From positions 1 through 5,565 of the forward strand of contig USMA01000084.1 of assembly GCA_900555765.1 (NCBI GenBank): a stretch of DNA of 5,565 bases, read 5' to 3'. Shown here one piece after another: positions 1-5,020 of this stretch. The stretch is from an uncultured Collinsella sp. Lineage in GTDB: Bacteria > Actinomycetota > Coriobacteriia > Coriobacteriales > Coriobacteriaceae. The position numbers were made by a program, and so were the translations under genes. Each line of letters opens with the position of its first letter. Position 1 is the first letter of the stretch. The notes below the pieces were generated by a model. It saw only the letters and a list, made by a program, of their open reading frames with translations. It was not told the origin of the DNA and did no database searches.

Positions 1-686
1 TGGGCTCCGTGCTACGCGTGTGCGCCCACGAGTACGCCACCGTCAACGTGACCTGCACACAGACGCTCGACGATAGCTGGATCGCGCTCGACGACACCGG
101 CCTGTTCCTGGACGAGGGCGCGCGCGTCAACGTGCAGCACACCGTCCTGGGTGCCGGCGCCAGCGCCACCGGCCTTGCCGGCGACCTGCTGGGCGATACC
201 GCCAAGGTCACCATCGATACTGACTATCTGGGCGCCCGCGAGCAGGTGCGCGACTTTAACTACGAGCTGCGCCACCGCGGCCGCAAGACCGAGTGCGAGA
301 TCGACGCCAACGGCGTGCTGGCCGGCACGTCCAAGAAGGTCTACCGCGGCACCATCGACCTCGTGCACGGCTGCAAGGGCGCAACCGGCACCGAGCGCGA
401 GACGGTGCTTTTGGCCAACAAGGGCGTCGACAACAAGACCGTTCCCGTCATTCTCTGCGACGAGGACGACGTCGCCGGCAACCACGGCGCCACGATCGGC
501 CACGTCCGCGACGAGCAACTGTTCTATCTCGCCTGCCGCGGCCTTGCCCAACACGCCGCCGAGGACCTGTTCATTCGCGCCAAGCTGGAGGACGCCGCGC
601 TTTCCGCCACCGACGAGCGCACCCGCGCAGCCGTCGTCCGCTTGGGCAACAACCTGATCGACAACTTTGAAGAGGAGCTCGCATGA
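1..686 (+). CDS. sufD: SufD, Fe-S cluster assembly scaffold subunit (SufB/SufD family), C-terminal part
   Basis: The gene is cut by the left edge; the reading frame is open from base 3 (the GTG at 9 is internal) and ends at the TGA at 684-686, leaving about 227 codons. SufD is the non-catalytic partner of SufB in the cytosolic SufBC2D complex that assembles Fe-S clusters. The visible part is the right-handed beta-helix core (many short beta repeats) plus the C-terminal helical domain. The family hallmark is at about 470-500: an acidic DDV followed by NHGATIG. The His of this motif (codon 483-485) corresponds to the conserved SufD His implicated in cluster formation at the SufB-SufD interface. 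The FYLACRG segment and the closing amphipathic helices are also typical. SufB has a similar C-terminus, but position immediately before sufS, as in sufCBDSU operons, favours SufD. The Cys that often precedes the HGA motif is absent (GN instead of CS), which is tolerated in the family. The stop overlaps the sufS start by four bases. Confidence 0.86.
   Translation, partial: GSVLRVCAHEYATVNVTCTQTLDDSWIALDDTGLFLDEGARVNVQHTVLGAGASATGLAGDLLGDTAKVTIDTDYLGAREQVRDFNYELRHRGRKTECEIDANGVLAGTSKKVYRGTIDLVHGCKGATGTERETVLLANKGVDNKTVPVILCDEDDVAGNHGATIGHVRDEQLFYLACRGLAQHAAEDLFIRAKLEDAALSATDERTRAAVVRLGNNLIDNFEEELA
671..677 (+). promoter_or_regulatory. Ribosome binding site fixing the sufS start
   Basis: AGAGGAG lies inside the last sufD codons, five bases before the ATG at 683. 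It supports the first ATG over the internal ATG at 734, which has no purine-rich sequence before it. The arrangement implies translational coupling of sufD and sufS. Confidence 0.7.
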
Positions 687-2008
687 TCGACACCGAGCAC
701 GTTAAATGCGACACCTGTACTGCCCCCGAGCCCATGGAGCTCGACGCCAGCGACGAGGCTTCGCGCGGCTGGCCCACCGTGGACATCGAGACCAACCCCT
801 ACAAGGCGCAGTTCCCGCTGTTTCAGCAGCACCCCGAGATCGCCTTCCTCGATAGCGCCGCCACTGCGCAGCGCCCCGCCTGCGTGCTTGACGCCGAACG
901 CGACTTCTACCAGCGCAAGAACGCCACCCCGCTGCGCGGCCTGTACTCGCTGTCCGTCGAGGCCACCGATGCCATCGCGAAGGTGCGTCAGCAGATCGCT
1001 GACGTCATCGGCGCTCCCCAGGCCAACGAGGTCGTCTTCACCCGCAACACGAGCGAGTCGCTCAACCTGGTCGCCAAGAGCTTTGCGCCAACGGTGCTCG
1101 AGCCCGGTGACGAGGTCGGCATTACCATCATGGAGCACCACTCCAACCTGATCCCGTGGCAGCAGGTCTGCCGCGAGACCGGCGCCAAGCTCGTCTACCT
1201 CTACCCCACCAAGAGCGGCCAGCTCACCACCGAGGAGGTTCTTGCCAAGGTTGGTCCCAAGACCAAGATTCTGGCCGTGGGTCAGGTTTCTAACGTGCTG
1301 GGCGTCGAGAACCCGGTCAAGAACCTCGGCAAGCTCGTGCACAAGTACGGCGGCTACCTGGTCGTCGACGGTGCGCAGTCGCTGCCGCACATGCCGGTCG
1401 ATGTGGCCGACCTGGGCGCCGACTTCTTTGCCTTTAGCGCGCACAAGGCCATGGGCCCCATGGGCATCGGCGTGCTGTGGGGAAAGATGGACCTGCTCAA
1501 CGCCATGCCGCCCATGCTCACCGGCGGCGAAATGATCGATTCGGTCACCGAGCAGGACGCCGTCTGGGCGCCCGTCCCCGAGAAATTCGAGGCCGGCACG
1601 CAGGACGCCGCCGGCATCTTCGCCACGGGTGCGGCACTCGACTACCTGGTCAACACCGTGGGTTACGAGAACATCCAGGCCCGCGAGCAGGCACTCGTCC
1701 ACTACCTGATGGGCGAACTCATGCAGCTCGACTTTGTCCAGATCATCGGCTCCATCTATTGGGACAACCACCACGGCGTTGTGAGCTTTAACGTCAAGGG
1801 CATCCACCCGCACGACGTCGCGAGCATCATGGACATGGACGGCGTCTGCATCCGCGCCGGCCACCACTGCGCGCAGCCGCTGCTTACCTGGCTGGGCGTC
1901 GAGAACCTTGCCTGCTGCCGCGCCAGCGTGGCCTTCTACAACGACAAGGCCGACATCGACAAGTTCATCGCCGGCCTACATCACGTTTGGAGCACGTTCA
2001 ATGGGTAA
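683..2008 (+). CDS. sufS: SufS, PLP-dependent cysteine desulfurase (class V aminotransferase fold)
   Basis: This 441-residue protein converts L-cysteine to L-alanine and holds the sulfur as a persulfide on an active-site Cys, supplying sulfur for Fe-S assembly in the cytosol. Visible hallmarks are LDSAAT at about 56-61; EHHSN with the PLP-stacking His at 152 or 153; VVDGAQS with Asp229 and Gln232 that hold the cofactor; the Schiff-base Lys255 in FSAHK; and the persulfide Cys396 in RAGHHCAQP. Arg413 in CRAS matches the substrate-carboxylate Arg. His377 lies exactly 19 residues before Cys396, the same spacing as the Bacillus subtilis SufS His342/Cys361 pair; that His takes over a zinc ligand when SufU docks, which fits the sufU gene directly downstream. 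Family members are about 406 residues. Here an extra ~35 residues precede the usual start and carry a CDTC motif (Cys9, Cys12). The usual GPTGIG after the Lys reads GPMGIG. sufS overlaps sufU by eight bases. Confidence 0.96.
   Translation: MIDTEHVKCDTCTAPEPMELDASDEASRGWPTVDIETNPYKAQFPLFQQHPEIAFLDSAATAQRPACVLDAERDFYQRKNATPLRGLYSLSVEATDAIAKVRQQIADVIGAPQANEVVFTRNTSESLNLVAKSFAPTVLEPGDEVGITIMEHHSNLIPWQQVCRETGAKLVYLYPTKSGQLTTEEVLAKVGPKTKILAVGQVSNVLGVENPVKNLGKLVHKYGGYLVVDGAQSLPHMPVDVADLGADFFAFSAHKAMGPMGIGVLWGKMDLLNAMPPMLTGGEMIDSVTEQDAVWAPVPEKFEAGTQDAAGIFATGAALDYLVNTVGYENIQAREQALVHYLMGELMQLDFVQIIGSIYWDNHHGVVSFNVKGIHPHDVASIMDMDGVCIRAGHHCAQPLLTWLGVENLACCRASVAFYNDKADIDKFIAGLHHVWSTFNG
1989..1992 (+). promoter_or_regulatory. 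Ribosome binding site fixing the sufU start
   Basis: GGAG lies within the last sufS codons, eight bases before the ATG at 2001. The next in-frame ATG at 2031 is preceded by pyrimidine-rich sequence with no such site, so 2001 is the preferred start. Confidence 0.65.
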
Positions 2009-2435
2009 TCTATACACCTCCACAACGTTTATGGAGCACAACTCGCACCCCGACTATAAGTACGAGATGGATGCCCCCACACACGAGCACGACGGCATCA
2101 ACCCCAGCTGCGGTGACGAGCTCACCTTGCAGCTGCGCGTCGAGAACGGCGTGATCGAGGAGGCCTCCTTTACCGGCCACGGCTGCGCCATCAGTCAGGC
2201 CAGTGCCGACATCATGGCCGACCTCATCACCGGCGAGACCGTCGAGGAAGCTCACCGCCTGGCAGAGCTCTTCCTCGCCATGATACGTGGCGAGAAGCTC
2301 TCCGAGGAGGACCTGGAAGACCTGGACGAAGCCGCCCAGCTCCAGGACATCTCGCACATGCCCGCCCGCGTCAAGTGCGCCGAGCTCGCCTGGCGCACCC
2401 TCGACGGCATGCTCGAGGGACAAGCTAACCAGTAG
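2001..2435 (+). CDS. sufU: SufU, zinc-dependent sulfurtransferase (NifU/IscU-like fold) partner of SufS
   Basis: This 144-residue cytosolic protein accepts persulfide sulfur from SufS and passes it to the SufBCD scaffold. The ligands that bind zinc in Gram-positive SufU are all present: Cys37 and Asp39 in NPSCGDEL, Cys62 in GHGCAIS, and Cys126 in ARVKCAELAW. About 63 residues separate the second and third Cys; this is the SufU-type insertion (acidic, about 98-118) that distinguishes SufU from the true IscU scaffold, which has a shorter gap. Length is normal for SufU (about 140-150). The open frame extends upstream to 1908, but that part lies inside sufS and has no ribosome binding site. The gene is the last of the suf operon: it overlaps sufS by eight bases and a terminator follows 32 bases after the stop. 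The N-terminus (about 1-25) is less conserved and lacks the usual DHY/NPRN sequence of SufU and IscU. Confidence 0.93.
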   Translation: MGNLYTSTTFMEHNSHPDYKYEMDAPTHEHDGINPSCGDELTLQLRVENGVIEEASFTGHGCAISQASADIMADLITGETVEEAHRLAELFLAMIRGEKLSEEDLEDLDEAAQLQDISHMPARVKCAELAWRTLDGMLEGQANQ

Positions 2436-2467
2436 CGTATGCTCCGAATCCAAGGTTTTTGATTGCC

Positions 2468-2497
2468 GAGCCGCCCGATACGGGCGGCTCTGTTTTT
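2468..2497 (+). terminator. Rho-independent terminator of the suf operon
   Basis: A perfect 10-bp GC-rich inverted repeat, GAGCCGCCCG (2468-2477) and CGGGCGGCTC (2481-2490), encloses a 3-base loop and is followed by TG and five T (2493-2497). It starts 32 bases after the sufU stop. There is no T tract on the opposite side, so it should act only on + strand transcripts. Confidence 0.93.
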
Positions 2498-2638
2498 CCT
2501 AATGAGCACGAACACACAAAATCAGCGCGTCCGGCGCCCCGTCTGTCATTTACCACACAGCAGACGCGAACACGGGCGTTTTCCACAGCACCAAAGGCCT
2601 GCGGCAGGGCCCCGGACCCGCCAAGCAAAACGCCAAGT

Positions 2639-2684
2639 CCCGTTCTGCTGAGCTCCGACTCGCTTCGCGCCTGCAGCAGAAGGG
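2639..2684. repeat. Bulged inverted repeat (candidate structured or dispersed element)
   Basis: TTCTGCTG (2643-2650) pairs perfectly with CAGCAGAA (2674-2681). CCC at 2639-2641 pairs with GGG at 2682-2684 across one bulged G, giving an 11-bp stem. The 23-base apical part contains CGCTTCGCG, which can fold further. No T tract follows, so it does not look like a terminator. The role is unknown. Confidence 0.5.
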
Positions 2685-3067
2685 TCCCATAGGATGCGGC
2701 GTGCATTTTTGCGAGTATTCAGCACGCCAAGCTGTATGTATACGCATCGAAAGCGTTAATCAACGTCTCCAGGCGCATATATATTGTGTTTTAGAGCAAG
2801 CATCGCGGTCTCAGGGATCACATACATGCGCTTCGGAGGCGCATCGGAAGGCACAAATAGCTTCGGAACCCGTATGTTGCAAGATTGCGGCAGTGCCGAC
2901 AGCACCACGATGCTGAAAACTCCGTTTTTTGCACGGCGCAGACGGGGGTAGGCACGGGCAAACCCGGACTGAGCTGTTATTTTATGCAAGATGACGATTG
3001 TTCTATGCATATTAAGAAGTGCAGTTACCGTACCAAGCTTTTGAACGCTGGTTGCGGCGTATGAACG

Positions 3068-3083
3068 ACCCCAGCTGCGGTGA
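3068..3083 (+). repeat. 16-base duplicate of the sufU metal-site sequence
   Basis: ACCCCAGCTGCGGTGA occurs here and inside sufU at 2101-2116. Both copies read in the same codon phase: PSCGDE in sufU and PSCGEQ here, preceded by MND, which resembles the MNNPTCGD of other SufU proteins. It may be a relic of a second sufU-like gene or a chance match. It lies only 10 bases beyond the transposase stop codon. Confidence 0.4.
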
Positions 3084-3093
3084 ACAGGCGACC

Positions 3094-3906
3094 TTACATC
3101 ACGTTTCCGCCAGCCCGCATCGCCGTTCGCGCGCGGGCGCGCACGATACGAGAGACGGTACTTTTGCCAATCCCGGTATACCGCTCAATCTGGCGCACCG
3201 TAAAGCCGGCATTGTTCAATCCAACAATAACGGTATCGCGCTGCGCCGGCGGTGCAGTTTTAACCCCATTGAGCGGAACCCCGAGGCTCTTCGCCATCTT
3301 GTCGGCAAAGGCGTGGCGTTCCCACTCTGTCTCTTTCATATCGCACAGCGCCGGCTCGCTACCGTCGGGCGTCGAAAGCGAATAGGCAGCAAAGGCCTCG
3401 GCAGAACCAAAAAGCTCAAGCACGCAAGAAGGATCGCAAAATCCCCTCGTGGCATCTGCCGCATCACTGTCGTAAGCGCGCAGATGCTCCGCAAAGCTGC
3501 TCCAGGAATAACGCTCGATTAGGCTAACGCCCACCTCCTGCGGATCAGCGTGTACAGAGCGAATAGCCTCCATCACCTGCCAATCGGTATCGAGCGAACG
3601 CCGGTCAAACCGGTTCTGGAACAGATGGCCTGTGCGCCCCATGCGCTTATTGAACCGCCGCGCGTACGTCAAAAGCAGCCGGTGCATCGCCGCGCTCATC
3701 CTGTCCTCGTAATCTGCAAGCACCAAATGCACGTGATTGCCCATAAGGCACCAGGCGATAACCGTCACACCCTCCTCGCGGCAGCACTCGCGCATCAGCT
3801 CCAAAAACTCCCACCGGTCGTCATCGCCCTCAAAGATGAGCCGCTTGCCCGTACCGCGGGCACAGACATGGTAAAAGCCGGTAACCGTTCTCCAAACGCG
3901 CTGCAT
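3094..3906 (-). CDS. REP-associated/IS200-like HUH transposase (Y1_Tnp family) with C-terminal HTH; catalytic Tyr apparently replaced
   Basis: This 270-residue protein has the layout of Y1_Tnp (TnpA_REP-like) single-strand DNA transposases. Family members nick and rejoin hairpin-ended DNA with a HUH metal site and one Tyr. Landmarks are GFYHVCARG at 10-18, the HUH motif His58-Val-His60 in LMGNHVHLVL, YARRFNKRMGRTGHLFQNRF at 81-100, and YSWSSF at 133-138. The family usually has RYIHxNP before the WSS motif, with the catalytic Tyr; here it reads RSVHADP (116-122), with Ser117 (TCT) in place of Tyr. Residues about 222-256 form a helix-turn-helix (GFTVRQIERYTGIGKSTVSR), probably DNA binding. The frame is open upstream to 4119, but AAGGGAG four bases before the ATG at 3906, and a promoter just beyond, favour the shorter form. 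No partner tnpB or clear insertion-sequence ends are seen. It could be inactive, or domesticated as a DNA-binding protein. Confidence 0.82.
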   Translation of the reverse strand: MQRVWRTVTGFYHVCARGTGKRLIFEGDDDRWEFLELMRECCREEGVTVIAWCLMGNHVHLVLADYEDRMSAAMHRLLLTYARRFNKRMGRTGHLFQNRFDRRSLDTDWQVMEAIRSVHADPQEVGVSLIERYSWSSFAEHLRAYDSDAADATRGFCDPSCVLELFGSAEAFAAYSLSTPDGSEPALCDMKETEWERHAFADKMAKSLGVPLNGVKTAPPAQRDTVIVGLNNAGFTVRQIERYTGIGKSTVSRIVRARARTAMRAGGNVM

Positions 3907-3910
3907 GGCG

Positions 3911-3917
3911 CTCCCTT
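3911..3917 (-). promoter_or_regulatory. Ribosome binding site fixing the transposase start
   Basis: On the - strand AAGGGAG ends four bases before the ATG at 3906-3904. No comparable site precedes the upstream in-frame start at 4119, and the product then begins with MQRVWRT just before the conserved GFYHV strand. Confidence 0.6.
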
Positions 3918-3939
3918 CGCCGGGATCTGCTTGCCATCC

Positions 3940-3968
3940 AATACAGCACGATTGAAGCGTGCCATCAA
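3940..3968 (-). promoter_or_regulatory. Candidate sigma-70-type promoter of the transposase with palindromic spacer
   Basis: Reading the - strand, TTGATG (3968-3963) and TGTATT (3945-3940) are separated by exactly 17 bases. They match the -35 consensus at 4-5 of 6 positions and the -10 consensus at 4 of 6. Transcription would start near 3933, giving a leader of roughly 27 bases before the chosen ATG. The spacer is itself an inverted repeat, GCACG and CGTGC around 7 bases, which could be an operator. Prediction from sequence only. Confidence 0.4.
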
Positions 3969-4017
3969 AACATTCACGCAAAACAATACACTCGCGCGGC
4001 CAAAGGCAGTAATCAGG

Positions 4018-4189
4018 CGGCGAACGGCTCCGATGCAACAGGTCAAACCCCGCAATGCTTACAAGAGCTGACCAATAGCTAGCCAAAGACGGACCCCCTC
4101 TACGGAAGTTCGCGACCACAGAACATAGAGTTAAACCGTTTCAATTAAAACTTCCGGACTTCTCGCTACGAAAACTGAGCCGTTCGCCG
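4018..4189. repeat. Nested inverted repeats upstream of the transposase
   Basis: CGGCGAACGGCTC (4018-4030) has its exact reverse complement at 4177-4189, a perfect 13-bp pair. Nested within it, CGGAAGTT (4103-4110) pairs with AACTTCCG (4149-4156). The interval spans the divergent region between the transposase and the Fe-S scaffold gene. It could mark mobile-element structure, protein binding sites, or chance. Confidence 0.4.
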
Positions 4190-4210
4190 AATATTCCGTG
4201 CATTTCGCGG

Positions 4211-4216
4211 TATTAT
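4211..4216 (+). promoter_or_regulatory. Possible -10 box for the scaffold/GGGtGRT operon
   Basis: TATTAT matches the -10 consensus at five of six positions and lies about 94 bases before the scaffold ATG. No good -35 hexamer is found 16-18 bases upstream (the sequence there is near CGAATA), so if used it would probably need an activator. Weak prediction. Confidence 0.25.
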
Positions 4217-4232
4217 AGGGGCTGCATGTCAT

Positions 4233-4285
4233 GTCCCTTTCGACGGGTCGCCCGGCAATCGCCAGCCACGACCCCCAGACGGGAC
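4233..4285 (+). other. Foldable leader upstream of the scaffold gene
   Basis: GTCCC (4233-4237) can pair with GGGAC (4281-4285), and inside it GGGTCG (4245-4250) pairs with CGACCC (4269-4274). The structure would end 11 bases before the ribosome binding site AGGAG at 4301-4305. It matches no riboswitch class I recognise and has no T tract. Confidence 0.3.
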
Positions 4286-4309
4286 GCCAACACGATAGAG
4301 AGGAGAGGC

Positions 4310-5002
4310 ATGCAGTACTCACAGGAAGTGGAGAACATGTGCCCCGTTGCCAAGGGTGCATACCACGGCCCCGCACCCATCCCCGAGGAGGGCAAGTGGG
4401 TCCAGGCTAAGGAGATTTCCGACATCTCCGGTCTTACGCACGGTGTGGGTTGGTGCGCACCTCAGCAGGGCGCCTGCAAGCTCACGCTGAACGTCAAGGA
4501 CGGCATCATCGAGGAGGCCCTCGTTGAGCCCATCGGCTGCTCGGGCATGACCCACTCAGCCGCCATGGCTTCCGAGATCCTTCCCGGTAAGACCATCCTC
4601 GAGGCCCTCAACACCGACCTCGTCTGCGACGCCATCAACGTTGCTATGCGCGAGATCTTCCTGCAGATCGTTTACGGCCGCAGCCAGACCGCGTTCTCCG
4701 AGGGCGGCCTGCCCGTGGGCGCCTCCCTCGACGACCTCGGCAAGGGCCTTCGCTCTCAGGTCGGCACCATGTTCGGCACCAAGGCCAAGGGCGCTCGTTA
4801 CCTCGAGCGCGCTCAGGGCTACGTCACCCGCATGGCTCTCAACGACAAGAACGAGATCATCGCATTCGAGTTCCTGAACCTCGGCAAGTTCACCGACGCC
4901 GTCAAGGCCGGCAAGACCCCCGAGGAGGCCATCGCTGGCGCTATGGGCCACTATGGTCAGTGGGAGAACGCTGCCAAGTACATCGACCCGCGTCAGGAAT
5001 AA
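4310..5002 (+). CDS. NifU-fold iron-sulfur cluster assembly scaffold-like protein (GGGtGRT partner)
   Basis: This 230-residue cytosolic protein belongs to the family annotated as 'iron-sulfur cluster assembly scaffold protein' that is found next to GGGtGRT genes in anaerobes; its biochemical role is not established to my knowledge. The start at 4310 follows AGGAGAGG. The frame is open back to 4226, but that Arg-rich stretch has no ribosome binding site and does not look like protein. Residues about 45-105 form a NifU/SufU-like core: VKDGIIEEA at 62-70 and IGCSGMTHSAAMASEIL at 75-91 align without gaps with SufU 47-76. Cys residues are at 11, 49, 56, 77 and 106. Cys77 matches the second SufU ligand, but the SufU Cys37/Asp39 positions are Gln52/Gly54 here. 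Residues 123-165 (YGRSQTAFSEGG and KGLRSQVGTMFG) are specific to this family, and about 172-230 form an extra C-terminal domain. The downstream gene starts 18 bases later. Confidence 0.85.
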   Translation: MQYSQEVENMCPVAKGAYHGPAPIPEEGKWVQAKEISDISGLTHGVGWCAPQQGACKLTLNVKDGIIEEALVEPIGCSGMTHSAAMASEILPGKTILEALNTDLVCDAINVAMREIFLQIVYGRSQTAFSEGGLPVGASLDDLGKGLRSQVGTMFGTKAKGARYLERAQGYVTRMALNDKNEIIAFEFLNLGKFTDAVKAGKTPEEAIAGAMGHYGQWENAAKYIDPRQE

Positions 5003-5006
5003 GGAA

Positions 5007-5012
5007 GGGAGG
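5007..5012 (+). promoter_or_regulatory. Ribosome binding site of the GGGtGRT gene
   Basis: GGGAGG lies eight bases before the ATG at 5021, within the 18-base gap after the scaffold stop codon. It is a strong site and supports expression of both genes from one transcript. Confidence 0.75.
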
Positions 5013-5020
5013 ACGAAACA

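Larger units (their letters stand above)
2498..3093. other. Intergenic region without a convincing gene; several hairpins
   Basis: About 600 bases lie between the suf terminator and the transposase stop. Open frames here are short, lack good ribosome binding sites and match nothing I recognise. The longest clean one on the - strand (3010 to 2756, 84 codons) begins after sequence with no Shine-Dalgarno. The left half is GC-rich and palindromic: CCTGC/GCAGG at 2598-2608 and the larger hairpin at 2639-2684. The right half is more AT-rich and contains ATGCGC/GCGCAT around a 7-base loop (2826-2844) and CGGG/CCCG (2955-2966). No tRNA or rRNA signature was seen. It may be the debris of past insertions or may hold a non-coding element. 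Confidence 0.6.

Noticed and set aside
524..1867. Long open frame on the - strand opposite sufS (447 codons)
   Set aside because: It is a by-product of the strong G/C third-base bias of sufS. The translation is low in complexity, has no recognisable domain, and lies opposite a protein with every catalytic motif intact.
1908..2000. Upstream in-frame extension of sufU
   Set aside because: It lies wholly within sufS, reads as low-complexity Ser/Thr/Pro, and the start at 2001 has a GGAG eight bases upstream.
2425..2747. Overlapping - strand frames of 93 and 65 codons after sufU
   Set aside because: They overlap each other; the 93-codon frame crosses the suf terminator and both cross the 2639-2684 hairpin, and the compositions look like palindromic non-coding sequence read as protein.
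2896..2930. CAGCA/TGCTG hairpin followed by a T run as a second terminator
   Set aside because: The stem is only five base pairs and the T tract begins about ten bases beyond it, so it does not meet a reasonable terminator model.
2756..3010. 84-codon open frame on the - strand in the intergenic region
   Set aside because: It has no ribosome binding site, no recognised domain and no supporting context. It cannot be excluded as a gene remnant but is not supportable as a gene.
3019..4071. + strand open frames of 167 and 173 codons across the transposase region
   Set aside because: They lie opposite the transposase, which carries the real motifs (HVH, GHLFQNRF, WSS, helix-turn-helix). Only the first residues of the 3019 frame, before the transposase stop, are of interest, and they are reported separately as a possible sufU relic.
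3907..4119. 71-residue N-terminal extension of the transposase from the ATG at 4119
   Set aside because: It is not part of the family, has no ribosome binding site, and covers the predicted promoter. The start at 3906 has AAGGGAG at a suitable distance.
4226..4309. 28-residue extension of the scaffold protein from the ATG at 4226
   Set aside because: It is Arg/Pro-rich and unlike the family N-terminus. The family length of about 230 residues is reached from 4310, which has a strong ribosome binding site.
2498..4309. CRISPR array, tRNA or rRNA
   Set aside because: There are no regularly spaced direct repeats, no tRNA T-loop or anticodon-arm pattern, and no rRNA-like sequence in the gene-poor regions.
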